Counted from the first letter of the stretch, positions 17,713 to 26,253 are shown. The stretch: 64,000 nucleotides of DNA from Bermanella sp047621325 (GCA_047621325.1 JBLHLT010000003.1:1-64000); one strand, 5' to 3'. The notes: a model not told the origin generated them from the letters alone. A program made the numbers and translations.

Positions 17713-17940
17713 TTACTTTTGTGCGTGTTTTAAGTCTTTTTCTAACTCTTTCATTTTGTATTGGCAATCGGCTAATTCTTGCTTTAATTGCTCGCGCTCT
17801 GTCTGTGCATCATCGAGCAAGGATTTTGCCGCTTTTAAATCCTCTTCATATCGATTTGCACGGCTATTTGCAGAACGTGCAAATAGCAGGTAAGCAATCA
17901 CCAACCCCAAAATAAACGCCCCAGCTGCAATGAATGGCAT
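17713..17940 (-). CDS. Small membrane-anchored coiled-coil protein
   Basis: 75 residues starting at an ATG with a strong ribosome-binding site (AAAGGAGGCGTT directly before it). One transmembrane helix (about residues 4-21) is followed by a long Glu/Lys/Leu-rich coiled coil (RYEEDLKAAKSLLDDAQ, EREQLKQEL) ending in KHAQK. This layout resembles YhcB/LapA-like one-helix proteins, but no specific family is recognised. The strong translation signal makes it a real gene despite its size. Confidence 0.75.
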   Translation of the reverse strand: MPFIAAGAFILGLVIAYLLFARSANSRANRYEEDLKAAKSLLDDAQTEREQLKQELADCQYKMKELEKDLKHAQK

Positions 17941-18286
17941 AACGCCTCCTTTAATTACGTCAAAAATATTACACTTTTGTTTATCCCCAGTTACTGTGGA
18001 TAACTCTGTGAATTAGTTTGTGATAAAAGCCGCTAAACGGCGTAATATCACAGTGATACTCAAAATGGTTGTTTTTTAAACAACCCCATTAAAACCCTTT
18101 AGAATCAACACTTTGTGTATTTTTAATAGCCTTTTTTCTTAGTTTGCACGCATTTTATACACATTCTCATTTCGGCTTTCTATTTTGTGTATAAGATTGG
18201 TCAAGTTGTGCCGATGTCAATCATTTTAAAATAAATATTTCAACTGTGTGAAAAATAATCGCCATTCGTCAATTTTTTATTGGTCA
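17941..18286. other. Gene-free region with a DnaA-box cluster and palindromes
   Basis: 346 AT-rich bases. Three exact matches to the DnaA-box consensus TTATNCACA are present: 17995-18003 (minus), 18155-18163 (plus) and 18186-18194 (minus). A fourth site, 17981-17989 (TTATCCCCA), has one mismatch. There are also palindromes: TATCAC-A-GTGATA at 18046-18058 and GGTTGTTT-TTT-AAACAACC at 18067-18085. The right part (18221-18240) is very AT-rich. The promoter of the small coiled-coil gene must lie here. The place is not the usual oriC neighbourhood (no dnaA, dnaN, rpmH or mnmG). Confidence 0.6.
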
Positions 18287-18610
18287 TTACTCGCCAGTGG
18301 AAATCACACGATCAATCACCTTTATAGCACCTTGCACCACTTGATACTTTTGTTGCCATGTTTGTTGTGCCATTGGATGAATATCGCATTGATTGGGTAG
18401 TGCTTGCTCACTCTCAATCATGCTCATAAAAGTAGGCACCATGACGTATTGTAACCACTGTTCAAAATTCAAAGTATCCACACAAAATGGTTCCATGCTG
18501 GCCAGTGCGTTTGCATCGGGTTTTTCATCCGACCACAAATGCTGACTGCGCATGTGCTCAACGAGTTCAGCTAACGCGATTGCTAGTGGCTGATACCTTA
18601 CATCACTCAA
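18287..18610 (-). CDS. yqcC: YqcC family protein (DUF446)
   Basis: 107 residues when started at the TTG at 18610, which has GGAG 7 bases upstream (GGAGAATCCAC-TTG). The frame is open to 18751 but the longer version would run into cobS on the other strand and has an un-protein-like N-terminus; the shorter version matches the usual YqcC length of about 110. Family pattern: 'LAELVEHMRSQHLW', 'PFCVDTLNFEQWLQYVMVPTFM', 'LPNQCDIHPMAQQTW'. The protein is small, helical and cytoplasmic; in E. coli its gene is next to truC. Function is unknown. Confidence 0.8.
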   Translation of the reverse strand: MSDVRYQPLAIALAELVEHMRSQHLWSDEKPDANALASMEPFCVDTLNFEQWLQYVMVPTFMSMIESEQALPNQCDIHPMAQQTWQQKYQVVQGAIKVIDRVISTGE

Positions 18611-18658
18611 GTGGATTCTCCGTGCTATTATGGCCGCCGATATTATGCGTGAATCAAC

Positions 18659-19417
18659 ATGTTTAGACAGCAGATAAACCGATTTTTTAATGCCCTCACC
18701 TTTTATAGCCGCATCCCTGGGCCAAATTGGGTGGACTACAGTGGCGAACAACTCAACCGCGCCAGTGGTTACTTTCCGTTTATTGGCTACCTTTTGGCCG
18801 CGTGGTGTTATGGCATCTATCTATTATGCGCCCAAGTACTCCCTCACGACGTCAGTATTCTGATCAGCATGATCTGCGGTATTTTATTCACAGGGGCGTT
18901 TCATGAGGACGGCTTTGCCGATCTATGTGATGGTTTTGGGGGCGGCTATACCCAAGCGGATATTTTACGCATTATGAAAGACAGCCGCTTAGGCACATAT
19001 GGCGTGTGCGGCTTACTCCTCATCCTATTACTGAAATGGCAGGCGTTAAGTGCGTTACCTGCCCATTGGTTATTCACCGGTTTATTAGTTGCTCATGGTT
19101 TAAGCCGAGCTTGGGCCATTAGCTTGATCATGGTGATGCCCTATGTTCAGGAAGACGAAGTAAGTAAAGCCAAGCCCATTGCTAAGCAGTGGTATAAGCA
19201 AGATATGATCATGGCTTGGTGTTTTGCGTTAGCGCCGCTGATTTTATTGCCCATTTGGGTGGCTATCGGTTTGCTCACAATCGGTTTTTTCGTATTTATA
19301 CTGACACGGCGCTGGTATCAACAACGCTTACAGGGTTACACCGGTGATGCACTTGGAGCCAGTCAACAAGTGCATGAGGTGGTGATTTATGTGTTTTTAC
19401 TCGGCGCGCTGGCTTAA
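18659..19417 (+). CDS. cobS: Adenosylcobinamide-GDP ribazoletransferase (cobalamin synthase)
   Basis: 252 residues, an integral membrane enzyme that joins adenosylcobinamide-GDP with alpha-ribazole(-phosphate) to make adenosylcobalamin(-phosphate), the last step of nucleotide-loop assembly. The family motif F-H-E-D-G-F-A-D-L-C-D-G-F-G-G-G is near residues 81-96, followed by 'RIMKDSRLGTYG' and the C-terminal 'GYTGDALGASQQ'. Five to six hydrophobic segments are seen. It stands alone, divergent from yqcC with 48 bases between start codons; cobU, cobT and cobC lie about 36 kb away. No cobalamin riboswitch was seen upstream. Confidence 0.96.
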   Translation: MFRQQINRFFNALTFYSRIPGPNWVDYSGEQLNRASGYFPFIGYLLAAWCYGIYLLCAQVLPHDVSILISMICGILFTGAFHEDGFADLCDGFGGGYTQADILRIMKDSRLGTYGVCGLLLILLLKWQALSALPAHWLFTGLLVAHGLSRAWAISLIMVMPYVQEDEVSKAKPIAKQWYKQDMIMAWCFALAPLILLPIWVAIGLLTIGFFVFILTRRWYQQRLQGYTGDALGASQQVHEVVIYVFLLGALA

Positions 19418-19499
19418 CAAATCCGCACATTTTATGCCTCACAAATCCGTCATCTTAGGTATAATGGCGGCTTTTATCTGCGGCATATAAAGGGCAATC

Positions 19500-20552
19500 A
19501 TGGAATTAAACGAATATTTAGCACAGCTTGATGGCCAATATCGTTTATATGATGTGGGCCGTCGCATTCGCAAAATCGATAAAACCCAATTTCAAAAGTT
19601 CGAAGCACTCGAAAGCCCTTATCCACACCCTTATTTGCAGCATGCTTGGTTGGCCCTTTATATCAGCCCACCTAAACAGCCTGACAACGAAACCCTGATG
19701 TTTTTAAAATGGCCACTCGATGAGCAAGGTAAGTTAATTCCTTATGTGCGCGATGACTTAGTGCGTCGGCTAATCGAGCTAACGAAAACCCCATTAAAAG
19801 TCGACAGCGAAATTGAAGACCCGCTGAAAGATAACCCATTCGCGTTTAAACCCGACAATGTACGCTTGGCCAACTTGCACGCTATGATTCAAGCCAGCCA
19901 GCGCCGCAAACCATCTGAACATTTCAACAGCGTTGTTAAATACCTTCAAGCCGGCACGCTAAACCACACACAACTATCTAACTTTGAAGGCTTGGGCTTA
20001 CAAGGTATTGCCGATGTGAGTGCACGTTTGGATGACCACAAAGCCAGTTTGAAAGCTTGTTTACCGCATATGCCATCAGAAGCTTTATTGGCATTCTCAC
20101 AATGCTTAGAGCACCACAACATGCCGTTGGATTTTGCTGAAACAGCGGTTAAACGCTTTCAACAAGAAATAACAAGCCCCGACAATGTCATCAATGTTGA
20201 AGCCTGCATGCGCATTATCGGCGCCAGTCACAATGACAGCCTGCGCATTGACGCTTGGCAGATGTGGTTTGCCAGTGACTATGCAACCAACATCGCCTGC
20301 TTATTAGCCTTTGCCACGCGCAACTATGATGACCTTGCGTTTATGCCTGAGCGCATTGATGCGTTTTTGTTAAACCTAGCCGAGCTGAATCAAGATAACG
20401 ATGATACCTTTACCGCGTTTACTAAAATCGCGGGGGACTTATTATTTTTACCCGGCATTCGTAATCTATTATTGAACGCTTTGCGCAAAGAAAGTCGCCC
20501 AGCCATTTTAGGCGAAGCCTTACAGGCACTCATGAATAGCAAACAATCATGA
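19500..20552 (+). CDS. DUF3549 family protein
   Basis: 350 residues, cytoplasmic, helical. The N-terminus (YLAQLDGQYRLYDVGRRIRKI) and 'YPHPYLQHAWLALYI' are characteristic of DUF3549, a gammaproteobacterial family without assigned function. A TATAAT at 19460-19465 gives a likely -10 element, and AAAGGG about 5 bases before the ATG serves as ribosome-binding site. It overlaps the following ychJ gene by 4 bases (ATGA), so the two are co-translated. Confidence 0.85.
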   Translation: MELNEYLAQLDGQYRLYDVGRRIRKIDKTQFQKFEALESPYPHPYLQHAWLALYISPPKQPDNETLMFLKWPLDEQGKLIPYVRDDLVRRLIELTKTPLKVDSEIEDPLKDNPFAFKPDNVRLANLHAMIQASQRRKPSEHFNSVVKYLQAGTLNHTQLSNFEGLGLQGIADVSARLDDHKASLKACLPHMPSEALLAFSQCLEHHNMPLDFAETAVKRFQQEITSPDNVINVEACMRIIGASHNDSLRIDAWQMWFASDYATNIACLLAFATRNYDDLAFMPERIDAFLLNLAELNQDNDDTFTAFTKIAGDLLFLPGIRNLLLNALRKESRPAILGEALQALMNSKQS

Positions 20553-20986
20553 TGTGTCCGTGTCAATTACAGCAGCCAATGCCTAAAACGTATGCGCACT
20601 GCTGCGAACGCTTTCACCTAGGTGAAGCGGCCGCTACACCCGAGCAATTAATGCGCTCGCGTTTTAGTGGCTATGTTTTAGGCCTAAACCAATACATCAG
20701 TGATACTTGGCATGCCTCAACCCGCCCAAAGAATTTAAACCTATCAGCCGACGCTAATTGGTTAAAGCTTGAGGTGTTAACGGCGCAAGCCGAGCAGGTA
20801 CATTTTCGAGCGTATTTTAAAGACGAAGATGAATTCGCCGTATTAGAAGAGATCAGTGATTTTGTATTGGAAGATGGTCGCTGGTTTTATGTCAGTGGTA
20901 AAACCGAAACCCATACCATTGAACTTCAGCGTAATGATGTGTGCTTATGCGGTAGCGGTAAAAAATTTAAAAAGTGCTGCCAATAA
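20549..20986 (+). CDS. ychJ: YchJ family SEC-C motif protein
   Basis: 145 residues. It begins with a Cys-rich segment (MMCPCQ...HCCERF) and ends with the SEC-C zinc-binding motif C-L-C-G-S-G-K-K-F-K-K-C-C. Between them is the NTF2-like YchJ domain ('TPEQLMRSRFSGYVLG', 'VHFRAYFKDEDEFAVLEEISDFV', 'GRWFYVSG'). YchJ proteins are zinc proteins of unclear role. Start overlaps the DUF3549 stop. Confidence 0.9.
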   Translation: MMCPCQLQQPMPKTYAHCCERFHLGEAAATPEQLMRSRFSGYVLGLNQYISDTWHASTRPKNLNLSADANWLKLEVLTAQAEQVHFRAYFKDEDEFAVLEEISDFVLEDGRWFYVSGKTETHTIELQRNDVCLCGSGKKFKKCCQ

Positions 20987-21031
20987 AAAATTGGCATGCG
21001 ACTTACTGCCTTAAATGCCATTTATGGCACT

Positions 21032-21526
21032 TCACTTTTTTGCTAACCAATCACTAACAGCGTTACCCGTTGGCCCCGGCCAAGCTTTTAACTTGTGTAA
21101 CGGAATGACCCTGTAATCGTCTAGTTCATGATTAAGGGTGATCTTACCTTGCGCTTTGACCGCATAAGCAATGATTAACTGGTTTTTTGCATGAAACATG
21201 TAATGGCCCACAAACTGCGGATCATAGGCTTTTAAACCCAGCTCTTCTTGTGTTTCGCGTAGGGCGGTTTGCTGTGGTAACTCATGTGGGTCAACATAAC
21301 CGGTGATCACACTTAACATGCCCTGTGGCCACGTCACATCATGGGCTAATACCACGCCATCAGGGGTTTCAACAATAATCGCCACGACGGGGGTCGGGTT
21401 ATTAAAAAAACCAAAGCCGCAATGAGCAGCACAAACCTTAACTATTTGATCGTCTATTGTTCGGTCTTTTGTCTTTGAGCCACATTGTGGGCAATAGCGA
21501 TATTCGGGTGCGGTAAACTCACTCAT
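21032..21526 (-). CDS. NUDIX hydrolase with N-terminal zinc ribbon
   Basis: 164 residues. A zinc ribbon comes first (C-P-Q-C-G ... C-A-A-H-C-G), followed by a NUDIX domain whose box reads G-x5-E-x7-R-E-x2-E-E-x-G-L ('GYVDPHELPQQTALRETQEELGL' region, residues about 78-100). It resembles NudC-like hydrolases but is shorter than the 260-residue NAD(+) pyrophosphatase and lacks its N-terminal domain. The substrate is probably a nucleotide diphosphate derivative; which one is not visible. Confidence 0.88.
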   Translation of the reverse strand: MSEFTAPEYRYCPQCGSKTKDRTIDDQIVKVCAAHCGFGFFNNPTPVVAIIVETPDGVVLAHDVTWPQGMLSVITGYVDPHELPQQTALRETQEELGLKAYDPQFVGHYMFHAKNQLIIAYAVKAQGKITLNHELDDYRVIPLHKLKAWPGPTGNAVSDWLAKK

Positions 21527-21557
21527 GGTATCTCAGCTTTATCTCGTTATTATTTTC

Positions 21558-21701
21558 TTAAGCGGTTGAACCAAATCGGTAAAATTTGTCCAAATAAGCC
21601 TGACGATAACACGTTATCTCTTGTTTAACGCTTTCCAACAGGCATTTATCTATGGCAAGGTTAAGCACATCTTTAGTACCGATCGAATTATCCTGAGTCA
21701 T
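21558..21701 (-). CDS. Possible small protein, 47 residues
   Basis: An open frame from the ATG at 21701 (MTQDNSIGTKDVLNL) to a stop 31 bases before the NUDIX gene. It reads as a plausible helical, soluble peptide (VLNLAIDKCLLESVKQEITCYRQAYLDKFY). The ATG overlaps the start codon of the divergent tonB-like gene. The ribosome-binding site is weak and no family is recognised. Longer upstream starts would lie inside the tonB-like gene and are unlikely. Confidence 0.3.
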   Translation of the reverse strand: MTQDNSIGTKDVLNLAIDKCLLESVKQEITCYRQAYLDKFYRFGSTA

Positions 21702-22518
21702 GAAGTCTGCGTTTCGCTTTACCATTTTACTCAGCCTGCTTTTACACCTTTTGGTTTTTACCCCTTGGTTTTTAAAAGACACTATTGTATTGCCTGAAAA
21801 AGAGCCAGATACAACGGTCGAATTTACCCTTCAGCCACCGCCAGCTCCTACACCTGTTCTCGAAACGCCGCCAGAAACAGATATTCCACCACCACCGCGC
21901 CACCTTGAAGACGACATAACCAAGTCAAATACCAGTGACGGTCTCGCAGAGACACCCAGCGGTAAACCTCAGCCTTTAACCGACGGCGAACGAACGGCCC
22001 AAGATAATAGCCAAGCCCAAGATTTACCTGCTGACGTCTCTCCTAGCCCAACCAGTTCGCGGATAAACCCAAATAGCCCACTCCTGAGTGACTATCTAAA
22101 GGCAAAGGAAATTGCCAAGCAGAATATGCAAAAGAAAGGCATTCAACTTCAAGAATTAACCGAGGATGATTTAGCCAGCAACAGCATTGAGTCACCGCTG
22201 AATAAAAACGAAGAAGAAAAAGCGCGTTGGTATAACGAAGTGCTTAAACGCATCGGTGAACAGGTTGATTTTGTCTGGGTTAAACCAGAAGGCATAACCA
22301 GTAATACGTGGGGCGTTATTCGGCTCGACATTGATGAGTATGGCTACTTAACCGATGCTTGGGTGCATTTACCCAGCGGTAATCAACTGCTCGACCGCTC
22401 GGCCATGCGCGCGGTGCGCCAAGTTTACCGCTACGATATTCCACAATCACAAAAACTATCACGCCATTATCGCCACCTTGAATTTCGCTATAAAGGTGAC
22501 GAAGAACATGAAAGCTAA
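21700..22518 (+). CDS. TonB family protein (energy transducer type)
   Basis: 272 residues. A short cytoplasmic start (MKSAFRF) is followed by one transmembrane helix (about 8-25), a long Pro-rich and acidic periplasmic spacer (PPPAPTPVLETPPETDIPPPPR), and a C-terminal TonB-like domain ('WGVIRLDIDEYGYLTDAWVHLPSG', 'LDRSAMRAVRQVYRYDIP'). TonB proteins pass proton-motive energy from ExbB-ExbD to outer-membrane receptors. No exbB/exbD is adjacent, so this may be an accessory TonB or a TolA-like spanning protein. Confidence 0.78.
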   Translation: MKSAFRFTILLSLLLHLLVFTPWFLKDTIVLPEKEPDTTVEFTLQPPPAPTPVLETPPETDIPPPPRHLEDDITKSNTSDGLAETPSGKPQPLTDGERTAQDNSQAQDLPADVSPSPTSSRINPNSPLLSDYLKAKEIAKQNMQKKGIQLQELTEDDLASNSIESPLNKNEEEKARWYNEVLKRIGEQVDFVWVKPEGITSNTWGVIRLDIDEYGYLTDAWVHLPSGNQLLDRSAMRAVRQVYRYDIPQSQKLSRHYRHLEFRYKGDEEHES

Positions 22519-22527
22519 GAACGAAGG

Positions 22528-22809
22528 TTAATCTCGATCCTTAGGCGTCGACATGCCTTTAAGAATCATACCCCACGTGCCCATAATCAGACCCACGATA
22601 GAAACCAGCATCCCCGAATTCACCCAAAAACTATGACGCGTCATAAACGTAATATATTCATGTTTGCCTTGTTGATCACACAAACCTTTTAGAAAATCCC
22701 AACTGCCGCCGCCATCTATGCATCGTGCGACATCTTGAGCTTCGAACATATAAAGGGTAACCAGCACTACACTCGGTAAAAACAATAAAATCATGCCCCA
22801 ACGCAACAT
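22528..22809 (-). CDS. Small membrane protein with two transmembrane helices
   Basis: 93 residues from the ATG at 22809, which has AAGGAG 6-8 bases upstream. Helices at about 5-22 and 62-82 flank a loop with C-x-D-G-G-G-S-W-D-F-x5-C, a Cys-pair pattern common in short periplasmic loops. The N-terminus-inside topology would place the loop in the periplasm, where the two cysteines could form a disulfide. No family recognised. It is convergent with the tonB-like gene, 9 bases from its stop. Confidence 0.65.
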   Translation of the reverse strand: MLRWGMILLFLPSVVLVTLYMFEAQDVARCIDGGGSWDFLKGLCDQQGKHEYITFMTRHSFWVNSGMLVSIVGLIMGTWGMILKGMSTPKDRD

Positions 22810-22951
22810 TTTTGACTCCTTTTTTAGCACATTTGAGTATATCGGTGAAAATTAGCACAATCAGTCCGACGCAAGCATTGCATTATCCCATAGGCCTAGG
22901 CAATAATGGCCATGAAATACCGATATAAAAACAAAAAACTGAGTATTGCCT

Positions 22952-23971
22952 ATGAGAACCCTATTCCAAGCGGCACTGGCCTGTCTATTCGCGTCAGTGA
23001 TTTCGAACGCAGCCATCGCTGATGCAAAAACAGATCAACTATTAGCTAAAATTGACGCAGACATCAGCGCAAAGCGCTTGAGCTCGCCCGCTAGTAATAA
23101 TGCCATCGACAAAATTTGGCAATTCAAATCGATCGCCCCTTATGATCAACGCATTAATAGCCGTGTTTATAAAGTGGGTGCTATCTATGTCGACCTTGCA
23201 AATAAATCCATTGAAAGCAAAAATTTTAGCCAAGCTCAGCTTTACCTAGATAACGTATGGATGGTGGCCTACTTAACCCCTGGCCTTGAAGACACACAAG
23301 ATACATTAGACAAAGTCTTTAGTGGCAGCGCTAACGTTGCTAAAGCAAAACCGGCACCTAAACCGGCCCCCAAGCCAATTGCTGTAACTGTTGCTAAACA
23401 AGACGACTCCAAAGCAAAAGCAGCTCAGGCTAAAAAAGAGCAAGCACAAAAAGAAAAACAATTAGCCGCTGCCCGTGTAGCGAAAGAGAAAGCAGAGCAA
23501 GAGGCTGCTCAACGTCGTCGCAGCGCTGAAGAAAAAGAACGAAAATTAGCTCAATTACGCAAAGAAGAACAAACCAAGCGTGAAGCGGCTGCAAAACTAG
23601 CAACATTAAACGCACAACGTGAAAAAGCAAACGCAGCGGCCAAAGCGATTAAAAGCACGGAAGAAACCGCTAAAGCCATTGCTGACTTCAACCTTGATCA
23701 AGAGCTAATTGACGGCCGTGAAACTCGTGAAATTAGAACGGCGCTCCTGCCAATTTGCCAAGAGATCATCGACAACGAAGCATCCGTGGTATTGCATACA
23801 CGCACGACGCAAGATTATCGCTGGTTAACCGTCCGTCTAACACTGTGTGTACGTCGTATTGATAAAAACTTCCGTCTACGTCACAGCCATCAACAAGTGG
23901 CCGACCAAACCCCAAGCATTAGCTTGCACCCTGGTCGTAGCATGTCTTTATTGAAAAAAATTCGCAGTTAA
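22952..23971 (+). CDS. Exported protein with long charged coiled coil
   Basis: 339 residues from the ATG at 22952 (MRTLFQAALACLF); an in-frame TTG six bases earlier is less likely. A signal peptide ends around A-I-A before DAKTD. Residues about 25-115 form a helical domain, then a Lys/Pro/Ala linker (KPAPKPAPKP), then about 110 residues of Ala/Lys/Glu coiled coil resembling the TolA middle domain. The C-terminal 80 residues form a compact domain ('REIRTALLPICQEIIDNEASVVLHTRT', 'WLTVRLTLCVRRIDKNFRLRHS') with two cysteines. No family was recognised; the layout suggests a periplasmic scaffold. A strong terminator follows. Confidence 0.65.
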   Translation: MRTLFQAALACLFASVISNAAIADAKTDQLLAKIDADISAKRLSSPASNNAIDKIWQFKSIAPYDQRINSRVYKVGAIYVDLANKSIESKNFSQAQLYLDNVWMVAYLTPGLEDTQDTLDKVFSGSANVAKAKPAPKPAPKPIAVTVAKQDDSKAKAAQAKKEQAQKEKQLAAARVAKEKAEQEAAQRRRSAEEKERKLAQLRKEEQTKREAAAKLATLNAQREKANAAAKAIKSTEETAKAIADFNLDQELIDGRETREIRTALLPICQEIIDNEASVVLHTRTTQDYRWLTVRLTLCVRRIDKNFRLRHSHQQVADQTPSISLHPGRSMSLLKKIRS

Positions 23972-23993
23972 CAACTTATAAACGACAAACATA

Positions 23994-24026
23994 AAAAAAC
24001 CGGCCAATAAAAGTGCCGGTTTTTTT
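23994..24026. terminator. Bidirectional intrinsic terminator
   Basis: AAAAACCGGC and GCCGGTTTTTT around a 10-base loop (24005-24014). It serves the coiled-coil gene on the plus strand and purU, which converges from the other side. Confidence 0.88.
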
Positions 24027-24045
24027 ATGTCCAGAACAATCGTCA

Positions 24046-24897
24046 TTAGAACACGATGGTTTTATTACCGTGGCGCAATACTTTATCTTCAAGGTGTAAA
24101 CGTACACCACGACTTAGTACCATTTTCTCAACGTCTTTACCTAAGCGCACCATATCCTCTACAGTGTCTTTATGACTAATACGAATCACGTCTTGATCAA
24201 TAATCGGCCCTGCATCTAAATCTTTTGTCACATAATGGCACGTAGCACCAATCAACTTAACCCCACGCTCTGCCGCTTGATGGTAAGGCTTCGCACCCGC
24301 AAAAGACGGTAAAAAACTGTGGTGAATATTTATAATTCGCCCTTCATACGCGCTGCAAACGTCTTCAGGTAATATTTGCATGTAACGTGCTAATACAATG
24401 CTATCGGCCTTGTGCTCAGCAATGAGTTGGCTTACACGGTGAAAATGTTCCGTTTTATTAATTGGATCAACAGGTACATGAAAAAACGGAATACCGTGCC
24501 ATTCAACTAAACTACGAAGATCATTGTGATTCGATATCACGCATGGGATATCGCACTTTAGCTCACCACTGTGCCAGCGGTGCAATAAATCAACCAAACA
24601 ATGACTTTCTTTAGAGGCAAGTAACACCAGCTTTTTATTTTCGGCGCTATCGGTTACCGCCCACTCCATCGAAAACTCTTCTGCAATAGGCGTAAACTTT
24701 TTCTGAAACTGCGCTAATGAAAACGGCAAAGACTCCGCTTTAATCGAATGGCGCATAAAAAACCAACCACTAATTGGGTCAGCATAATGACTTGCTTCTA
24801 CAATCCAGCCACCATGACTAGAAACAAATTGACCTACTTTTGCCACAATGCCCACACCATCAGGGCACGAAATGGTTAATCGAAATGTACGTTGCAT
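24046..24897 (-). CDS. purU: Formyltetrahydrofolate deformylase PurU
   Basis: 283 residues. It hydrolyses 10-formyl-tetrahydrofolate to formate and tetrahydrofolate, balancing one-carbon units and feeding formate to PurT. The N-terminal ACT domain (about 1-80: 'CPDGVGIVAKVGQFVSSHGG') is followed by a formyltransferase-fold catalytic domain with 'NIHHSFLPSFAGAKPYHQA' and 'GATCHYVTKDLDAGPIIDQ'. The asparagine and histidine of the catalytic N-I-H-H segment are present. AAGGTGACAAT precedes the ATG. Confidence 0.97.
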   Translation of the reverse strand: MQRTFRLTISCPDGVGIVAKVGQFVSSHGGWIVEASHYADPISGWFFMRHSIKAESLPFSLAQFQKKFTPIAEEFSMEWAVTDSAENKKLVLLASKESHCLVDLLHRWHSGELKCDIPCVISNHNDLRSLVEWHGIPFFHVPVDPINKTEHFHRVSQLIAEHKADSIVLARYMQILPEDVCSAYEGRIINIHHSFLPSFAGAKPYHQAAERGVKLIGATCHYVTKDLDAGPIIDQDVIRISHKDTVEDMVRLGKDVEKMVLSRGVRLHLEDKVLRHGNKTIVF

Positions 24898-25016
24898 ATT
24901 GTCACCTTAAAATCGTCAGCACGTTATAAACCCAAAGCGACTCAAACTCAACGTTCACTTGAATATCCATCCTTTGAGTCGCACAATGGCAGCATATTAC
25001 GTTTAGAAGAACTAAC

Positions 25017-25604
25017 ATGCGTCCATTTTTTTTATTTATAGTTATCCTTATTCAAGGCTGTAGCGCAGCCCAACACGTCAAGCTTTATGAAGGCCCCGTG
25101 ATAGGCCAAGATAAAGAAGTACAATTAATACTGCCCCTTAATTTTGAGTTAATCAGTCTTGATACACAGCCCGTTGCACGCTTCACCCAAACATTCCGCA
25201 ATCACGACTTAACCATAAAACTCACACCAGGCGAACATACACTCGTGCTTCGCTATAACGATGTATGGCAACTTGATGCCGATAACCACGAAACGCTAAG
25301 AACAGGCCAAATCACGTTTACTGACAAATTTACCTCTGGTGAGATTTTTCGTATTCAAACGCCACCCATTGATACTATCAATCAAGCAAAGCAGTTTATC
25401 CAAGCGCCAAAAGTCGTACTGGTTGGTAAAGAGCAGACAATTGCAGGCAGCCATTTAGAAAAAGAAAACCCTTTAGTATTTACACAAGATGAAAATATCG
25501 ACAAAGTTACCTATCCTCATCTTAAGCAATTACAGTTTTGGTGGCTAAAAGCCAGTGAATATGAAAAACGCCAATTTAAGCAATGGCTAACATCCACACC
25601 CTAG
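25017..25604 (+). CDS. DUF2057 (YccT-like) putative lipoprotein
   Basis: 195 residues. The N-terminus has a short signal sequence ending I-Q-G-C, a possible lipobox with Cys15. The body follows DUF2057: 'VQLILPLNFELISLDTQPV', 'LTPGEHTLVLRYNDVW', 'IFRIQTPPIDTINQAKQFIQAPKVVL'. The C-terminal part ends with the 'LKQLQFWWLKASEYEKRQF' segment also found in this family. Function is unknown; YccT proteins are periplasmic. It starts a run with the CBS gene 9 bases downstream. Confidence 0.82.
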   Translation: MRPFFLFIVILIQGCSAAQHVKLYEGPVIGQDKEVQLILPLNFELISLDTQPVARFTQTFRNHDLTIKLTPGEHTLVLRYNDVWQLDADNHETLRTGQITFTDKFTSGEIFRIQTPPIDTINQAKQFIQAPKVVLVGKEQTIAGSHLEKENPLVFTQDENIDKVTYPHLKQLQFWWLKASEYEKRQFKQWLTSTP

Positions 25605-25613
25605 GAATGTGCT

Positions 25614-26174
25614 ATGCCCTTTATCATGATTGATCAAGGCAGTCCCGCGATACGCCACTACACCATACCAAAACAATCTGGCACGGCTCCTTTAAATGCA
25701 ACCAATCCTAGCCGTGCAGTTAAAGGCAAACCTGAGTCCGGGCATCAAGCCTATCAACAGGCCATTTCAAATAAACCCAAACAAAAAGTATTCAACGCAC
25801 TCGATATTATGAGTAAACCCGTGATTAGTCTCGACGCCACCAAGTTAAAACTAAAGGTAGCTTGGCAATTAATGCAGAAACATAACATAAAACACCTACC
25901 CATCACCGAAAACGGCACGCTCAATGCAATCGTCACAGAAGGTGACATTTTAAAGGCGCTGGCATTTAAGCACACACAATCAAAATGGTTACAACGTAAA
26001 GTATTCGCAGCAACACAGACCACCGATATTCATCAATTGGCTCACGTCATGTTTGACGAACACATTGGCTGTCTACCGATTGTAAATGAACAACATTCTA
26101 TCTTGGGCATGGTGACTCGCAGTGACATACTTAAGCTCACCAGCCAATATGGCCCAATGGAGTTTTGGGCATAA
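25614..26174 (+). CDS. CBS-domain protein
   Basis: 186 residues. The first 60 residues are polar and low in structure; then two tandem CBS domains follow (about 65-120: 'DIMSKPVISLDATKLKLKVAWQLM', 'HLPITENGTLNAIVTEGDILKAL'; and 125-180: 'VFAATQTTDIHQLAHVMFDEHIGCLPIVNEQHSILGMVTRSDILK'). CBS pairs bind adenine nucleotides and act as energy sensors. AGGA lies 7 bases before the ATG. It may be co-transcribed with the DUF2057 gene. No catalytic domain is attached. Confidence 0.88.
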   Translation: MPFIMIDQGSPAIRHYTIPKQSGTAPLNATNPSRAVKGKPESGHQAYQQAISNKPKQKVFNALDIMSKPVISLDATKLKLKVAWQLMQKHNIKHLPITENGTLNAIVTEGDILKALAFKHTQSKWLQRKVFAATQTTDIHQLAHVMFDEHIGCLPIVNEQHSILGMVTRSDILKLTSQYGPMEFWA

Positions 26175-26253
26175 ACAAAAACGACACAAAATTAACGATT
26201 AAATATCACCAGTGCTAAACTAATTTAAAACGATAAGAAAAGGGATAATCTAT

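Noticed and set aside
17941..18286. Chromosomal replication origin
   Set aside because: DnaA boxes are present, but neighbours (small coiled-coil gene, yqcC, cobS) are not origin genes and a repeated AT-rich unwinding element is not evident; kept only as a DnaA-box cluster.
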